This document shows, piece after piece, positions 9,297 to 19,213 of a stretch of DNA of 64,000 bases. Position numbers and translations under genes: made by a program. The notes beneath the pieces were generated by a model. That model had not been told where the DNA came from and made no database searches. It saw nothing but the letters and a program-made list of their open reading frames with translations. The stretch is from Variovorax sp. CF313 (GTDB lineage Bacteria; Pseudomonadota; Gammaproteobacteria; Burkholderiales; Burkholderiaceae_C): assembly GCF_000282635.1 (NCBI RefSeq), contig NZ_AKIW01000053.1, positions 85,176 through 149,175 on the forward strand. Reading direction: 5' to 3'. Within the stretch, counting starts at the first letter, position 1; each line of letters begins with the position of its first letter.

Positions 9297-10250
9297 ATGA
9301 ACGTACTCCTGCTGATCCTCAAGATCTCCGTCACGGTGGTGCTCGCCGCCTCCATCGCCGAGGCGCTCGTGCTGTCCTGGCGCAACGGCTGGCGCAGCTA
9401 CGACTGGAAGGCGTCCGGCATCTCGGTGGTCGACTTCCTGGTGCGCGAATACCCAATGCGCTGGCTGCTGCCGCTGGCCTTCTGGAGCGGCGCGATGGAC
9501 TGGTTCTACGCCCACCGCCTCTTCACCCTGCCGATGGACCACTGGACCGGCTGGGCCGCCTGCTTCATCGGCCAGGAGTTCTGCTACTACTGGTACCACC
9601 GCGCGGCGCACCGGGTGCGCTGGTTCTGGTGCACCCACGCCATCCACCATTCGCCGAACCAGCTGAACCTGTCGGCCGCCTACCGCTTCGGCTGGACCGG
9701 CCGCCTCACCGGCACACTGGCGTTCTTCATGCTGGCGCCGCTGCTGGGCATGCCGCCGCGGGTGATCCTGCTGATGCTCACGCTGAACCTGCTGTACCAG
9801 TTCTGGATCCACGCGACCTGGATCCCGCGCCTCGGGCCGCTCGAATGGGTGCTGAACACCCCCTCGGCCCACCGCGTGCACCACGCCTCCAACCTGGAAT
9901 ACCTGGACGGCAACTACGGCGGCGTGCTGATCGTGTTCGACCGCCTGTTCGGCACCTACATTCCCGAGCGCGCCGACATCCCCTGCCGCTACGGGCTGGT
10001 GAACCCGGTCACCTCGTACAACCTTTTCGAGATCGAGTTCATGCACTGGCGCGCGCTGTTCCGCGACCTGGCCTCGGCCCGCTCGGTGCGCGCCTTCGTC
10101 GGCTACCTCGTGAAGCCGCCGGGCTGGAAGCCCGACGGGCCGGGCGAGACGACCGAGGAGCTGCGGGAGCGCGCGGCCTTGCAGGCGACATCGCCGCCAT
10201 CGCTGGCCGCCTCAGATTTCATTCCTGTTCAATACAAGGAGTTGTCATGA
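9297..10250 (+). CDS. Sterol desaturase / fatty acid hydroxylase family protein
   Basis: An integral membrane non-haem di-iron enzyme of 317 residues. The histidine clusters that bind iron in this superfamily are visible in order: HRAAH, HAIHH and HRVHH, with a further HW near residue 248. Membrane segments surround them (WLLPLAFWSG, TLAFFMLAPLLG, ILLMLTLNLLYQF). Members oxidise or desaturate lipids; the substrate here cannot be told from sequence. Its stop overlaps the start of the 2TM gene (ATGA at 10247-10250), so the two are translationally coupled and may be co-transcribed with the following two-component genes. Confidence 0.88.
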   Translation: MNVLLLILKISVTVVLAASIAEALVLSWRNGWRSYDWKASGISVVDFLVREYPMRWLLPLAFWSGAMDWFYAHRLFTLPMDHWTGWAACFIGQEFCYYWYHRAAHRVRWFWCTHAIHHSPNQLNLSAAYRFGWTGRLTGTLAFFMLAPLLGMPPRVILLMLTLNLLYQFWIHATWIPRLGPLEWVLNTPSAHRVHHASNLEYLDGNYGGVLIVFDRLFGTYIPERADIPCRYGLVNPVTSYNLFEIEFMHWRALFRDLASARSVRAFVGYLVKPPGWKPDGPGETTEELRERAALQATSPPSLAASDFIPVQYKELS

Positions 10251-10540
10251 ACCACATTGCATCGAATCCCACCCGCTCCGACGTCGAGCGCCTCGCCCGC
10301 CGCCGCGCCGGCGCCAAGATGGGCTGGTACATCCACGCTTTTGTCTACGTGCTGGTCAACCTCGGCCTCGTCGCGCTCTCGGCTGCCCATGGCCGCAACT
10401 GGGCGATGTACCCGCTCATGGGCTGGGGCCTGGGCCTGCTGATCCATGGCGCCGTGGTCTGGTTCGTGGCCGGCGGCGGCTTCTACGACAGGCTCGTGGA
10501 GCGCGAACGCCGCGCACTGGGTGCCGGGGACCGCGGGTGA
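10247..10540 (+). CDS. 2TM domain-containing protein
   Basis: A 97-residue protein with a polar N-terminus rich in Arg (ERLARRRAGAKMGWYIHAF) followed by two hydrophobic helices (about residues 24-44 and 52-73) and a charged tail. This matches the 2TM domain family often found beside or fused to LytS/LytTR signalling proteins. It overlaps the sterol desaturase gene by 4 bp and the kinase gene by GTGA. Three consecutive overlaps suggest that the products are made in fixed ratio; a sensory or accessory membrane role for the kinase is an inference. Confidence 0.75.
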   Translation: MNHIASNPTRSDVERLARRRAGAKMGWYIHAFVYVLVNLGLVALSAAHGRNWAMYPLMGWGLGLLIHGAVVWFVAGGGFYDRLVERERRALGAGDRG

Positions 10541-11607
10541 ATCCAGGCCTGCCTGCTGCAAACAACAGGTTCACGCCCGAGAACCTGAGGAGCATGCTGC
10601 GGCATGGCCTGATCACCGCCGTCTTCTGCTGCCTCATCGCCACCGCGATGACCCTCACCGGCGGTGGCAACTGGGCCGGCCACCTGGTCTATTCGCTGGC
10701 GATCGGCACCGTGAGCTGGCTGTTCATCGACTTCGGCCGGCTGCTGATCAGCGGACACCGCGAAACCCTCTGGCCAGGATGGCCGGCGGGTTTTCTCCTG
10801 ATCGCGATGGGCATGGTCGTCGGCTTCTTCGTCGGCAACCTCATCGGTGACGCCTGGTTCGGCGCACCCCGATTCGACTTCCTCGAACTCAAGGGCCACA
10901 AGCTGGCCACTGCCGCCACGATCACCATCATCGCGACGGTCGGCATGTGCTTCTTCTTCTACAGCCTCGGCAGAAGCAAGCACATGCAAGGCCAGATCGA
11001 GCTGGCACAGCGCAATGCCACGGAGGCACGGCTCAAGCTGCTCGAGACGCAGCTCGAGCCGCACATGCTGTTCAACACGCTGGCCAATCTGCGCGTGCTG
11101 ATCACCGTCGACCCGCCGCGCGCCGTGGCCATGCTCGACCGGCTCAACAGCTACCTGCGCATGACCTTGAGCGGCTCGCGCGCGCTGTCGCATCCGTTGT
11201 CGGCCGAGTTCGAGCGGCTGGGCGACTACCTGGAACTGATGTCGGTCCGCATGGGCGACCGGCTGCACTACAGGCTCGACCTGCCGCAGGATCTGCGCGA
11301 TGCGCCGGTGCCGCCGCTGCTGCTGCAGCCGCTGGTGGAAAACAGCATCCGCCACGGACTGGAGCCGAAGGTGGAAGGCGGCGAGATCGTCGTGCGCGCC
11401 CGCAGGCAGGCCGGCCTGCTGGTGGTCGAGGTGAGCGACACCGGCGTGGGCCTCGATGCCGCACCGCCTTCTGAAGGCAGCGGCTTCGGGCTCGAGCAGG
11501 TGCGCGAGCGGCTGGCCACGGTATACGGCGCCCAGGGCCGCATGAGCCTCTCGCCCTCGCCCGCCGGCGGCACCTGCGCCACGCTGAGCTTCCCCACGCC
11601 CGTCTGA
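10537..11607 (+). CDS. Sensor histidine kinase, LytS/YehU type
   Basis: A 356-residue membrane kinase with a GTG start at 10537 that overlaps the preceding stop. Four predicted membrane helices occupy residues 23-145, then a short linker and the His_kinase domain: LLETQLEPHMLFNTLANL places the phospho-accepting His at about residue 176. The ATP-binding domain shows LLQPLVENSIRHGL (N box), VSDTGVGLD and GSGFGLEQVRERL (G boxes). It lacks an extracellular sensor domain, so the helices or the 2TM partner probably sense the signal. The LytTR regulator 26 bp downstream is its expected partner. Confidence 0.92.
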   Translation: MNPGLPAANNRFTPENLRSMLRHGLITAVFCCLIATAMTLTGGGNWAGHLVYSLAIGTVSWLFIDFGRLLISGHRETLWPGWPAGFLLIAMGMVVGFFVGNLIGDAWFGAPRFDFLELKGHKLATAATITIIATVGMCFFFYSLGRSKHMQGQIELAQRNATEARLKLLETQLEPHMLFNTLANLRVLITVDPPRAVAMLDRLNSYLRMTLSGSRALSHPLSAEFERLGDYLELMSVRMGDRLHYRLDLPQDLRDAPVPPLLLQPLVENSIRHGLEPKVEGGEIVVRARRQAGLLVVEVSDTGVGLDAAPPSEGSGFGLEQVRERLATVYGAQGRMSLSPSPAGGTCATLSFPTPV

Positions 11608-11633
11608 ACAACCTCACCCACAACAACAACCAG

Positions 11634-12464
11634 ATGACCCCGACCGCCCTCATTGCCGAAGACGAAGCCCTGCTCGCTCAGGCCCTCAAGGCCGAACTGG
11701 CCGCCGCATGGCCCGAACTGCAGATCGTCGCCACGGCAGGCGACGGCCGCAGCGCCGTGCGCGAGGCGCTGCGCCTGCTGCCGCAGGTGCTGTTCTTCGA
11801 CATCCGCATGCCCGGCCTCGACGGCCTGGGCGCCGCCGCCGAACTGGCCGACAGCTGGCCCATCGACGAGGCGCCGATGCCCCAGCTGGTGTTCGTGACG
11901 GCCTACGACGAATACGCCACCCGCGCCTTCGAGGCCCAGGCCCTCGACTACGTGCTCAAGCCCGTGCAGCCCGGGCGCCTGCGCAAGACCGTAGGCCGGC
12001 TGCAGCAGGCGCTGTCCGCACGGCAACCTGCGCCCACATCGGCCGTGGCCAACGAAGCGCTCGAACGAACGCTCGCCCAGTGGCGCCAGGTGCTGACGGC
12101 CGCTGGAGCCGGCGCGGCAGCAGCGGCCACCACCCCGCTGCGCATGATCGCCGCCAGCGACGCCGGCGGCAGCACCGTGCGCATGGTGCCCATCGATGAA
12201 GTGCTGTACTTCGAAGCCGCCGACAAATACCTGCGCGTGCTGACCGCCTCGCACGAATACCTGATCCGCACGCCGCTCAAGCAATTGCTGACCCAGCTCG
12301 ACGCCGACACTTTCTGGCAGGTGCATAGGGCGGTGGTGGTGCGCAGTTCGGCCATCGAATCGGTGCACCGCGACGAGGCCGGCAAGCTGCACCTGATGCT
12401 GCGCGGCAGGGCCGAGAAGATCCCGGTCAGCCGCCTGTACGCCCATCTTTTTCGCGCCATGTGA
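11634..12464 (+). CDS. LytTR-family response regulator
   Basis: A 276-residue DNA-binding regulator. The receiver domain (residues 1-125) has the acidic pair ED at 9-10, the phosphorylated Asp in FFDIRMPG at about 56, Thr in FVTAYDEYA and Lys in YVLKPV. A linker rich in Ala follows, then a LytTR domain (about residues 165-275) with VDEVLYFEA-like and FWQVHRAVVVR motifs, here IDEVLYFEAADKYLRV and HRAVVVRSSAIESV. Such domains bind direct repeats in promoters. It closes the operon, and a strong terminator follows 22 bp after the stop. Confidence 0.93.
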   Translation: MTPTALIAEDEALLAQALKAELAAAWPELQIVATAGDGRSAVREALRLLPQVLFFDIRMPGLDGLGAAAELADSWPIDEAPMPQLVFVTAYDEYATRAFEAQALDYVLKPVQPGRLRKTVGRLQQALSARQPAPTSAVANEALERTLAQWRQVLTAAGAGAAAAATTPLRMIAASDAGGSTVRMVPIDEVLYFEAADKYLRVLTASHEYLIRTPLKQLLTQLDADTFWQVHRAVVVRSSAIESVHRDEAGKLHLMLRGRAEKIPVSRLYAHLFRAM

Positions 12465-12485
12465 AATCGGCTGGCGCGCCCAAAG

Positions 12486-12516
12486 AAAAAGCCGGCCCTT
12501 CGGGGGCCGGCTTTTT
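12486..12516. terminator. Bidirectional Rho-independent terminator
   Basis: A stem of GCCGGCCC (12491-12498) pairs with GGGCCGGC (12504-12511) around a TTCGG loop. AAAAA lies before it and TTTTT after it, so it can stop transcripts from both sides. It separates the convergent LytTR regulator and PXPV gene. Confidence 0.92.
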
Positions 12517-12542
12517 CATTCAGTCACGAATGGCGTTGCAAT

Positions 12543-12884
12543 TTAGCGCCAGTGGCCATGGCCGCGGTAGTAGCCTCGACCGTAGTAGCGCGGGCCGTAG
12601 TAGGCCGGCGGGCCGTAGTAGACAGGGGCCGGACGGTAGTACACGGGCGGCGGGTTGTAGTAGACCGGGGCCGGGGGTGCGTAGTACACGGGTGCCGGCG
12701 GCGCATAGACCGGCGCCGGGTAGTAGGCCGGAGCGCCCACGCCCACTGCCACGCCGGGAAGGCCGACACCGACCGACCAGCTCACGTCGCTACGGGCGCT
12801 GGCTGAAGTGGCGGCAAACAATGCACCGGCTGCCACCACGCCTGCGGTGGCCCATTTGAAGAAAGTTGAACGTGTGAGGCTCAT
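12543..12884 (-). CDS. Secreted PXPV/YY-repeat protein
   Basis: A 113-residue exported protein of unknown function. The ATG at 12884 follows AAGGAG at good spacing. A signal peptide (residues 1 to about 30, ending SASA) precedes a short SWSVGVGLPGVAVGVG segment and then tandem units of the type APVYYAPP / PPVYYRP, ending YYRGHGHWR. This layout matches the PXPV-repeat family of small Burkholderiales proteins. The repeats are clear in DNA as recurring gtagtag/gggg blocks. It is convergent with the response regulator and divergent from glnS. Confidence 0.8.
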   Translation of the reverse strand: MSLTRSTFFKWATAGVVAAGALFAATSASARSDVSWSVGVGLPGVAVGVGAPAYYPAPVYAPPAPVYYAPPAPVYYNPPPVYYRPAPVYYGPPAYYGPRYYGRGYYRGHGHWR

Positions 12885-13033
12885 GATCCTGGACTCCTTG
12901 TTTCGGTGGGCTGCGTTCGGATCTGAACCGCCCATGGATGTATTGAACGCGGCAAATGCAAAGGGGGTGCACCGGGCATTGTGAAGAACGTTGCCAAAGG
13001 TAACCTATAAGGGGTGCCCTCTAGAATGAGGCA

Positions 13034-14848
<1,815 letters not shown>

Positions 14849-14859
14849 GCCCTGCGCCG

Positions 14860-15162
14860 CTATTCGGGCCGCTTGTAGACCACGCCCAGCACCGCACTGT
14901 TCTCGTCGGTGGTGCAAACGGCGGACCGTCCCTGCGGCCCGACCTTCAGGTTGATCGTGTAGACGCCGTCGCGCGGCGTCGTGCCGCTGTCCACCACGAT
15001 GCTGCCCGGGGGCACACGCAGTTCGCGCGCGGCCGCAGCGACGCAGTTCTTGACGCTCGCCTCGGGCGCGCCGCCGACGCGCAAGGATGAGCTGCTGCAG
15101 GCGGCCATCGAAAGGCCTGCCGCCGCCACGCACGCGAGATGGATGTGGCTTCGCATCGTCAT
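14860..15162 (-). CDS. Small putative lipoprotein
   Basis: A 100-residue exported protein that I do not recognise by family. The ATG at 15162 has AGGAGA eight bases upstream. The N-terminal hydrophobic segment ends [13 protein letters not shown], a plausible lipobox with Cys at about residue 22. The mature part ([25 protein letters not shown]) contains two further Cys residues that could pair, and ends in a beta-rich segment. It overlaps no other gene and lies convergent to glnS. Confidence 0.75.
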   Translation of the reverse strand: MTMRSHIHLACVAAAGLSMAACSSSSLRVGGAPEASVKNCVAAAARELRVPPGSIVVDSGTTPRDGVYTINLKVGPQGRSAVCTTDENSAVLGVVYKRPE

Positions 15163-15248
15163 GCCGGGTTCTCCTGTGTGATAAGCCGATTGGAATCTCC
15201 AAGGCGGCCCGAATGCTGCAGGACAGACCCGGGCTATCCTGTGCGCTC

Positions 15249-15797
15249 ATGACTTTTCCGAGCTCTTCCCGCCTGATCCGCTTCAACAAACCTTACGGCG
15301 TCCTCAGCCAGTTCACGCCCGAGGGCCGCTGGCGCGGCCTGAAAGACTTCATCGACATCCCCGGCGTCTACGTCGCCGGCCGGCTCGATGCCGACAGCGA
15401 GGGCCTGCTGCTGCTCACCGACGACGGCAAGCTCCAGGCACACATCGCCGATCCGCGCTTCAAGATGGAGAAGATCTACTGGGTGCAGGTGGAAGGCGAG
15501 CCGACCGAAGCGGCGCTCACCGCCCTGCGCTCGGGCGTGCAGCTCAACGACGGCCCCACGCGCCCCGCGCGTGCCCGGCTGCTCGATCCGCCGCCCGAGG
15601 TGTGGGAGCGGCAACCGCCCATCCGCGAGCGCAAGAGCATTCCCACCGCGTGGATCGAACTGGCGATCCGCGAGGGCCGCAACCGCCAGGTGCGGCGCAT
15701 GACGGCGGCCGTGGGGCTGCCGACGCTGCGGCTGATCCGCGCTGCCATCGGGCCCCACACGCTCGAAGGCCTCGCGCCCGGAACCTGGAGCGGATAG
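15249..15797 (+). CDS. rluE: 23S rRNA pseudouridine synthase, RluE type
   Basis: A 182-residue RsuA/RluB/E/F-family pseudouridine synthase. It lacks the N-terminal S4 domain, as RluE does, and begins directly with [16 protein letters not shown]. The catalytic Asp lies in [14 protein letters not shown] (about residue 47), and the [24 protein letters not shown] segment is the conserved C-terminal motif. RluE modifies U2457 of 23S rRNA in E. coli. The ATG at 15249 fits the family start. An M23 peptidase gene follows 37 bp later. Confidence 0.93.
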   Translation: MTFPSSSRLIRFNKPYGVLSQFTPEGRWRGLKDFIDIPGVYVAGRLDADSEGLLLLTDDGKLQAHIADPRFKMEKIYWVQVEGEPTEAALTALRSGVQLNDGPTRPARARLLDPPPEVWERQPPIRERKSIPTAWIELAIREGRNRQVRRMTAAVGLPTLRLIRAAIGPHTLEGLAPGTWSG

Positions 15798-15834
15798 CGC
15801 CCTCCATCCAACGCATTCCCCACCTTCTCTTCAC

Positions 15835-16740
15835 ATGAAGCAAACGCCCTCTTCCTTCCCCGCCCCTACCGCCCTCAACCGCCGCAGCGCCGTGCTCGGC
15901 ACCATCGGCCTCATCGCCACGATGCACGCCGACGCCGCGACCAAGTCGGCGGCAAAGAAGCAGCCAGCCGCAGCACCCGGCGTATGGCCGCGCGCCTCGC
16001 AGGTGCCCGGTGGCATCGCCCGCCTGTCGCTGGGCCCGTCGGCCAAGCGGCCGCAGGCCTTCGCGGGCGACATCCCCTTGCTCGTGGTGGGCGACACCAT
16101 CGAATGGACTGCGATCGTCGGCATCCCCCTCGCGACCGAACCCGGCGAGGCGAGCATCACCGTGCGCGCCGAAGGCAAGCCCGAGCGCCAGATCGCCTAC
16201 ACCGTGGCCCCGAAGCAATACCGCGAACAGCGCCTCACCGTGGCCCCGCGCACCGTCGACCTGTCGCCCGAGGACGAGGCGCGCTACGTCAAGGAACGCG
16301 ACCACCTCACCGGCGTGATGGCCACCCTCACCGACATGCGCCCCGACACCGTTCTGCAGATGCGCGTGCCCGTCCCCGGCCGCCGCTCCAGTTCCTTCGG
16401 CCTGCGCCGCGTGTTCAACGGCCAGTCGCGCAATCCGCACAGCGGCATGGACATCGCGGCCGGCACCGGCACGCCGGTGCTCGCGCCCCTGCCCGGCAAG
16501 GTGATCGACACGGGAGACTATTTCTTCAACGGCGGCACCGTCTGGCTCGACCACGGCGGCGGCCTGCTGACCATGTACTGCCACCTGAGCCGCGTCGACG
16601 TGAAGGTCGGCGACGTGATGAAGACCGGCGAACCATTGGCCGCCGTCGGAGCGACTGGTCGCGTGACGGGGCCGCATCTGCACTGGTCGGTGATGCTGAA
16701 CCGGGCGATGGTGGACCCGGCGTTGTTCATTGCGGTTTGA
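15835..16740 (+). CDS. M23-family metallopeptidase
   Basis: A 301-residue predicted periplasmic peptidoglycan endopeptidase. The N-terminus (LNRRSAVLGTIGLIATMHADA) looks like a signal peptide with a twin-Arg motif. Residues 45-170 form a beta-rich N-terminal domain. The LytM/M23 domain shows the zinc ligands: H and D in NPHSGMDIAAG and the HxH pair in GPHLHWSVMLN, plus MYCHLS. All catalytic residues are present, so it is probably active rather than a degenerate adaptor. Its stop codon directly abuts the remnant nucleotidyltransferase frame. Confidence 0.92.
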   Translation: MKQTPSSFPAPTALNRRSAVLGTIGLIATMHADAATKSAAKKQPAAAPGVWPRASQVPGGIARLSLGPSAKRPQAFAGDIPLLVVGDTIEWTAIVGIPLATEPGEASITVRAEGKPERQIAYTVAPKQYREQRLTVAPRTVDLSPEDEARYVKERDHLTGVMATLTDMRPDTVLQMRVPVPGRRSSSFGLRRVFNGQSRNPHSGMDIAAGTGTPVLAPLPGKVIDTGDYFFNGGTVWLDHGGGLLTMYCHLSRVDVKVGDVMKTGEPLAAVGATGRVTGPHLHWSVMLNRAMVDPALFIAV

Positions 16741-17034
16741 GATCGAGCGAGCAGCCGCACCACACTCCAACATCGCGCCGGCATTCGCGAGATTGCACTG
16801 AGTCACCACGTCAATGGCGTGTGGGTGTTCGGCTCTGGATCGCGCGGCGAGGACGGGCCTGACAGCGACCTCGATCTGCTGGTCGAACCCACCGCGCAAA
16901 CCACCCTCATGAACGTTGGAGCGATCAGGTTCGAATTGAAGAGCCTGCTTGGCTTGGAGGTTGACGTGCTGACGCCCAACGGTTTGCCTCCGAAGTTTCG
17001 CGATCAAGTACTACGCGAGGATGTGCCGGTATGA
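16741..17034 (+). pseudogene. MntA-like nucleotidyltransferase remnant without a normal start
   Basis: The frame opens immediately after the M23 stop codon and encodes LQHRAGIREIALSHHV, then VWVFGSGSRGEDGPDSDLDLLVE, which is the MNT-domain active-site motif (GSxxRG-x-DSDLD). It ends ELKSLLGLEVDVLTPNGLP. Homology-like sequence reaches back to about codon 9, but there is no ATG in that stretch; the first plausible start, GTG at 16819, would remove the N-terminal helix. The remains of its HEPN partner follow. I read this as a decayed MNT/HEPN (MntA/HepT) toxin-antitoxin module whose start was lost next to the peptidase gene. Expression from an alternative start cannot be excluded. Confidence 0.65.
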
Positions 17035-17107
17035 CCGGAAAACGCAAGATGCCGTGGTGCGCAACCTCGAAGTAATCGGTGAAGCCGCGAAGCTATTGGA
17101 GACCTGA
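17021..17107 (+). pseudogene. HepT/HEPN fragment
   Basis: In a frame overlapping the end of the MNT remnant, codons 17027-17107 read RYDRKTQDAVVRNLEVIGEAAKLLET and stop. This is the conserved core of HEPN-domain (DUF86) proteins that pair with MNT nucleotidyltransferases. The N-terminal helix is missing and the frame stops before the C-terminal RX4-6H nuclease motif, so only about 28 residues of a roughly 115-residue protein remain. Confidence 0.7.
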
Positions 17108-17118
17108 ACCTCAGTGCC

Positions 17119-18054
17119 TCAGATCGGCTTGGTCAGATAAACCGCCTCGCGCCCGACGATCACGCGCTGCGCCGGCATGAAGATCGTGCAGTCGTCGCAC
17201 AGCGCGCGGATTTCCTCGTCGCCGTTGGTCGCGATCAGCTCGCCCTTGGCGAATGTCTCGAAACCGATGAGCGGGCGCACGAAGGCGAAGTCGGGCGACT
17301 TGATGACGTAGGTCTGCAGCAGCTGGAAGCGCCGTTGTGGCTCGGGCGGCGGGCTCGCCGGGTCCTTGTCGACGAGGCCGAAGTACGCGAGGAAGTCGTA
17401 CGTGACGGCCGTCGCCAGTTCCGATGCCGAACGCAGAAAGTGCTGGCCGCACTCGACCACCATCGCCACGCCCTTGCCGTCCGGCCCGCCGTGGCTGCCG
17501 TACTGGATCAGCGGGGTGCCCGAGCCCAGGCCGTCGGGCATCACGAGGTGCACCGAGGGACGGCCGATGGCCAGCGCGACCTTGGCGTTGCGCTCGAACG
17601 CCGGGTAGACCCAGAACGGCACGACGGGCTGGCTGGTCGAGTGGATGTCGAGGATGTGGTCGGCCGCATCGACCACTGGGCGCAGGATGCGCGCACGGCT
17701 CAGCTCGGGGCTGTCTTCGCTGCCGTCCAGCCACTCGGGCGACCAGATGCGGTTGAGGTTGTGCACGAGCTGGCGGCTGTCGAAGGGGAGCGCCTCGTTG
17801 AAGGACTCGTACGCGGCCACGTTGGCAAAACTCACGGTAAGCGTGCCGATCTTCGGGCGCACGTTGTTGTCGAGCAGGTGCGTGGCCGCCGTCATGCCGC
17901 AGATCTCGTTGCCATGCGTCAGCGCGTTGATCAGCACGTGCGGGCCGGGCTTGCCGGACTCGAAGCGGTGCACGTAGTCGATGCCGACGTTGCCCTTGCG
18001 GTACGCAGAAAGGTCGCGGGGGAGGACTTCGAGGGCGGGGGGAGATTGGGTCAT
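17119..18054 (-). CDS. Succinylglutamate desuccinylase / aspartoacylase family protein
   Basis: A 311-residue cytosolic zinc hydrolase of the M14-like AstE/AspA group. The zinc ligands are H and E in INALTHGNEICGM and the H in ILDIHSTS; NLNRIW is a substrate-binding segment. The second half carries a beta-sandwich ending VGREAVYLTKPI. The group removes acyl groups from amino acids, but the substrate is open. I start at MTQSPPALEVLP (18054) because the 33 in-frame residues further upstream look non-coding. No arginine catabolic (ast) genes are nearby, so it is unlikely to be AstE itself. Confidence 0.88.
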   Translation of the reverse strand: MTQSPPALEVLPRDLSAYRKGNVGIDYVHRFESGKPGPHVLINALTHGNEICGMTAATHLLDNNVRPKIGTLTVSFANVAAYESFNEALPFDSRQLVHNLNRIWSPEWLDGSEDSPELSRARILRPVVDAADHILDIHSTSQPVVPFWVYPAFERNAKVALAIGRPSVHLVMPDGLGSGTPLIQYGSHGGPDGKGVAMVVECGQHFLRSASELATAVTYDFLAYFGLVDKDPASPPPEPQRRFQLLQTYVIKSPDFAFVRPLIGFETFAKGELIATNGDEEIRALCDDCTIFMPAQRVIVGREAVYLTKPI

Positions 18055-18165
18055 GGGGCGAATGGTTAAGGCGAAGCGGTCGGCCAGTTTGCTACAGGAC
18101 GCGCATTCGCGCCGAGGGCGCAGCAACACCGGGCCGTGCCGCTCGGGCTTCATCCATTCAGCCGG

Positions 18166-19137
18166 CTATCGCACCTGCTGGTAGTCCACCGGCACCCACA
18201 CGTAGCCCTTGCCCTCGGCCCGCAGGTGCCCCAGCCCCGGGAACGGCAGGTGGGCACTGCCCACGAGGTAGCGCCCCTTGGCCGCGTCGGCGTACGCCTT
18301 CTTGCGCTCCACGGCGGCAGGCTTCGAGTCGACGTCGAACGAGATCGTGACCTGCGGCTGCGCGAACTGCACGGCGGCAACGTGCATCAGGTCGCCCCAC
18401 AGCACCAGCTTCTGGCCCTTGGACTCGACGACGTAGATGTTGTGGCCCGGCGTGTGGCCATGGGCGGGCACGGCCCTGATGCCGGGCAGCAGGTCGGTGC
18501 CGCCCTTCATGCCCTTGAACTTGCCGGCTTCCACGTACGGGTTCAGCGACGCCATCGCGCCCCGGAAGAAGTCCTTCATCTCGGCAGGGGCCTTCTCCAG
18601 GTTGGCCTTGCTCAGCCAGAAGTCGGCGTCTTCCTGCCCGGCGTGGATGGTGGCGTTGGGAAACACCAGCTTGCCGTCCTGCACGAGGCCGCCGACGTGG
18701 TCGCCGTGCATGTGGGTGATGAGCACGTCGTCGACCTGGTCGGGCTGGTAGCCCGCGGCCTTGAGGTTGGCCTGCAGGCTGCCGAGGGTGGGGCCGAACA
18801 GGCCGCCGGCGCCGGTGTCGACCAGCACCAGCTTGCTGCCGGTGTTGATGAGGTAGCCGTTCACCGAGGTGGGCACGGCATCCTTCTCGAAACCGCGATC
18901 AAGCAGCTTGCCGACCTGCGCCTGCGTGGTGTTGGTGAGCAGCTTCTTGGGTTCGAGGTCGAGAGTGCCGTCGAACAGCGCAGTCACCTCGAAGTCGCCG
19001 AGCATCATCCGGTAGAAGCCGGGCGCCTGGGTCTTGACCTGAGGGGCGCCGGCCTGCGCCGCGAACGAAAGCATCAACAGGCTGCCGGCCAGTGCGGCGA
19101 TGCCGCGGCGCAGCCAGCGGGCGGGTGTTCTTGTCAT
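18166..19137 (-). CDS. Secreted metallo-beta-lactamase-fold hydrolase
   Basis: A 323-residue exported hydrolase. The start at 19137 gives a clean Sec signal peptide (RTPARWLRRGIAALAGSLL, cleavage after AQA). The core shows LVLVDTGAGGLF, the zinc motif THMHGDHVGG, a further His in PAHGHTPGHN and Asp in LVLWGDLMH, all metal ligands of the fold. Family members include periplasmic lactonases and sulfatases; sequence alone does not settle the substrate. The ammonium transporter gene lies upstream on the same strand, 76 bp away. Confidence 0.9.
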   Translation of the reverse strand: MTRTPARWLRRGIAALAGSLLMLSFAAQAGAPQVKTQAPGFYRMMLGDFEVTALFDGTLDLEPKKLLTNTTQAQVGKLLDRGFEKDAVPTSVNGYLINTGSKLVLVDTGAGGLFGPTLGSLQANLKAAGYQPDQVDDVLITHMHGDHVGGLVQDGKLVFPNATIHAGQEDADFWLSKANLEKAPAEMKDFFRGAMASLNPYVEAGKFKGMKGGTDLLPGIRAVPAHGHTPGHNIYVVESKGQKLVLWGDLMHVAAVQFAQPQVTISFDVDSKPAAVERKKAYADAAKGRYLVGSAHLPFPGLGHLRAEGKGYVWVPVDYQQVR

Positions 19138-19213
19138 GGGTTCTACTCCTCGGCGGTTGTAAGGGGCGCCGAGAATAGCCCAAGCAGGCCCATCCTGCTG
19201 CGATGGCTGGCGA

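Noticed and set aside
12590..12730. Regular short repeats that could suggest a CRISPR or tandem array
   Set aside because: They are codon-level repeats of the PXPV protein (Pro-Val-Tyr-Tyr units), with no spacer structure.
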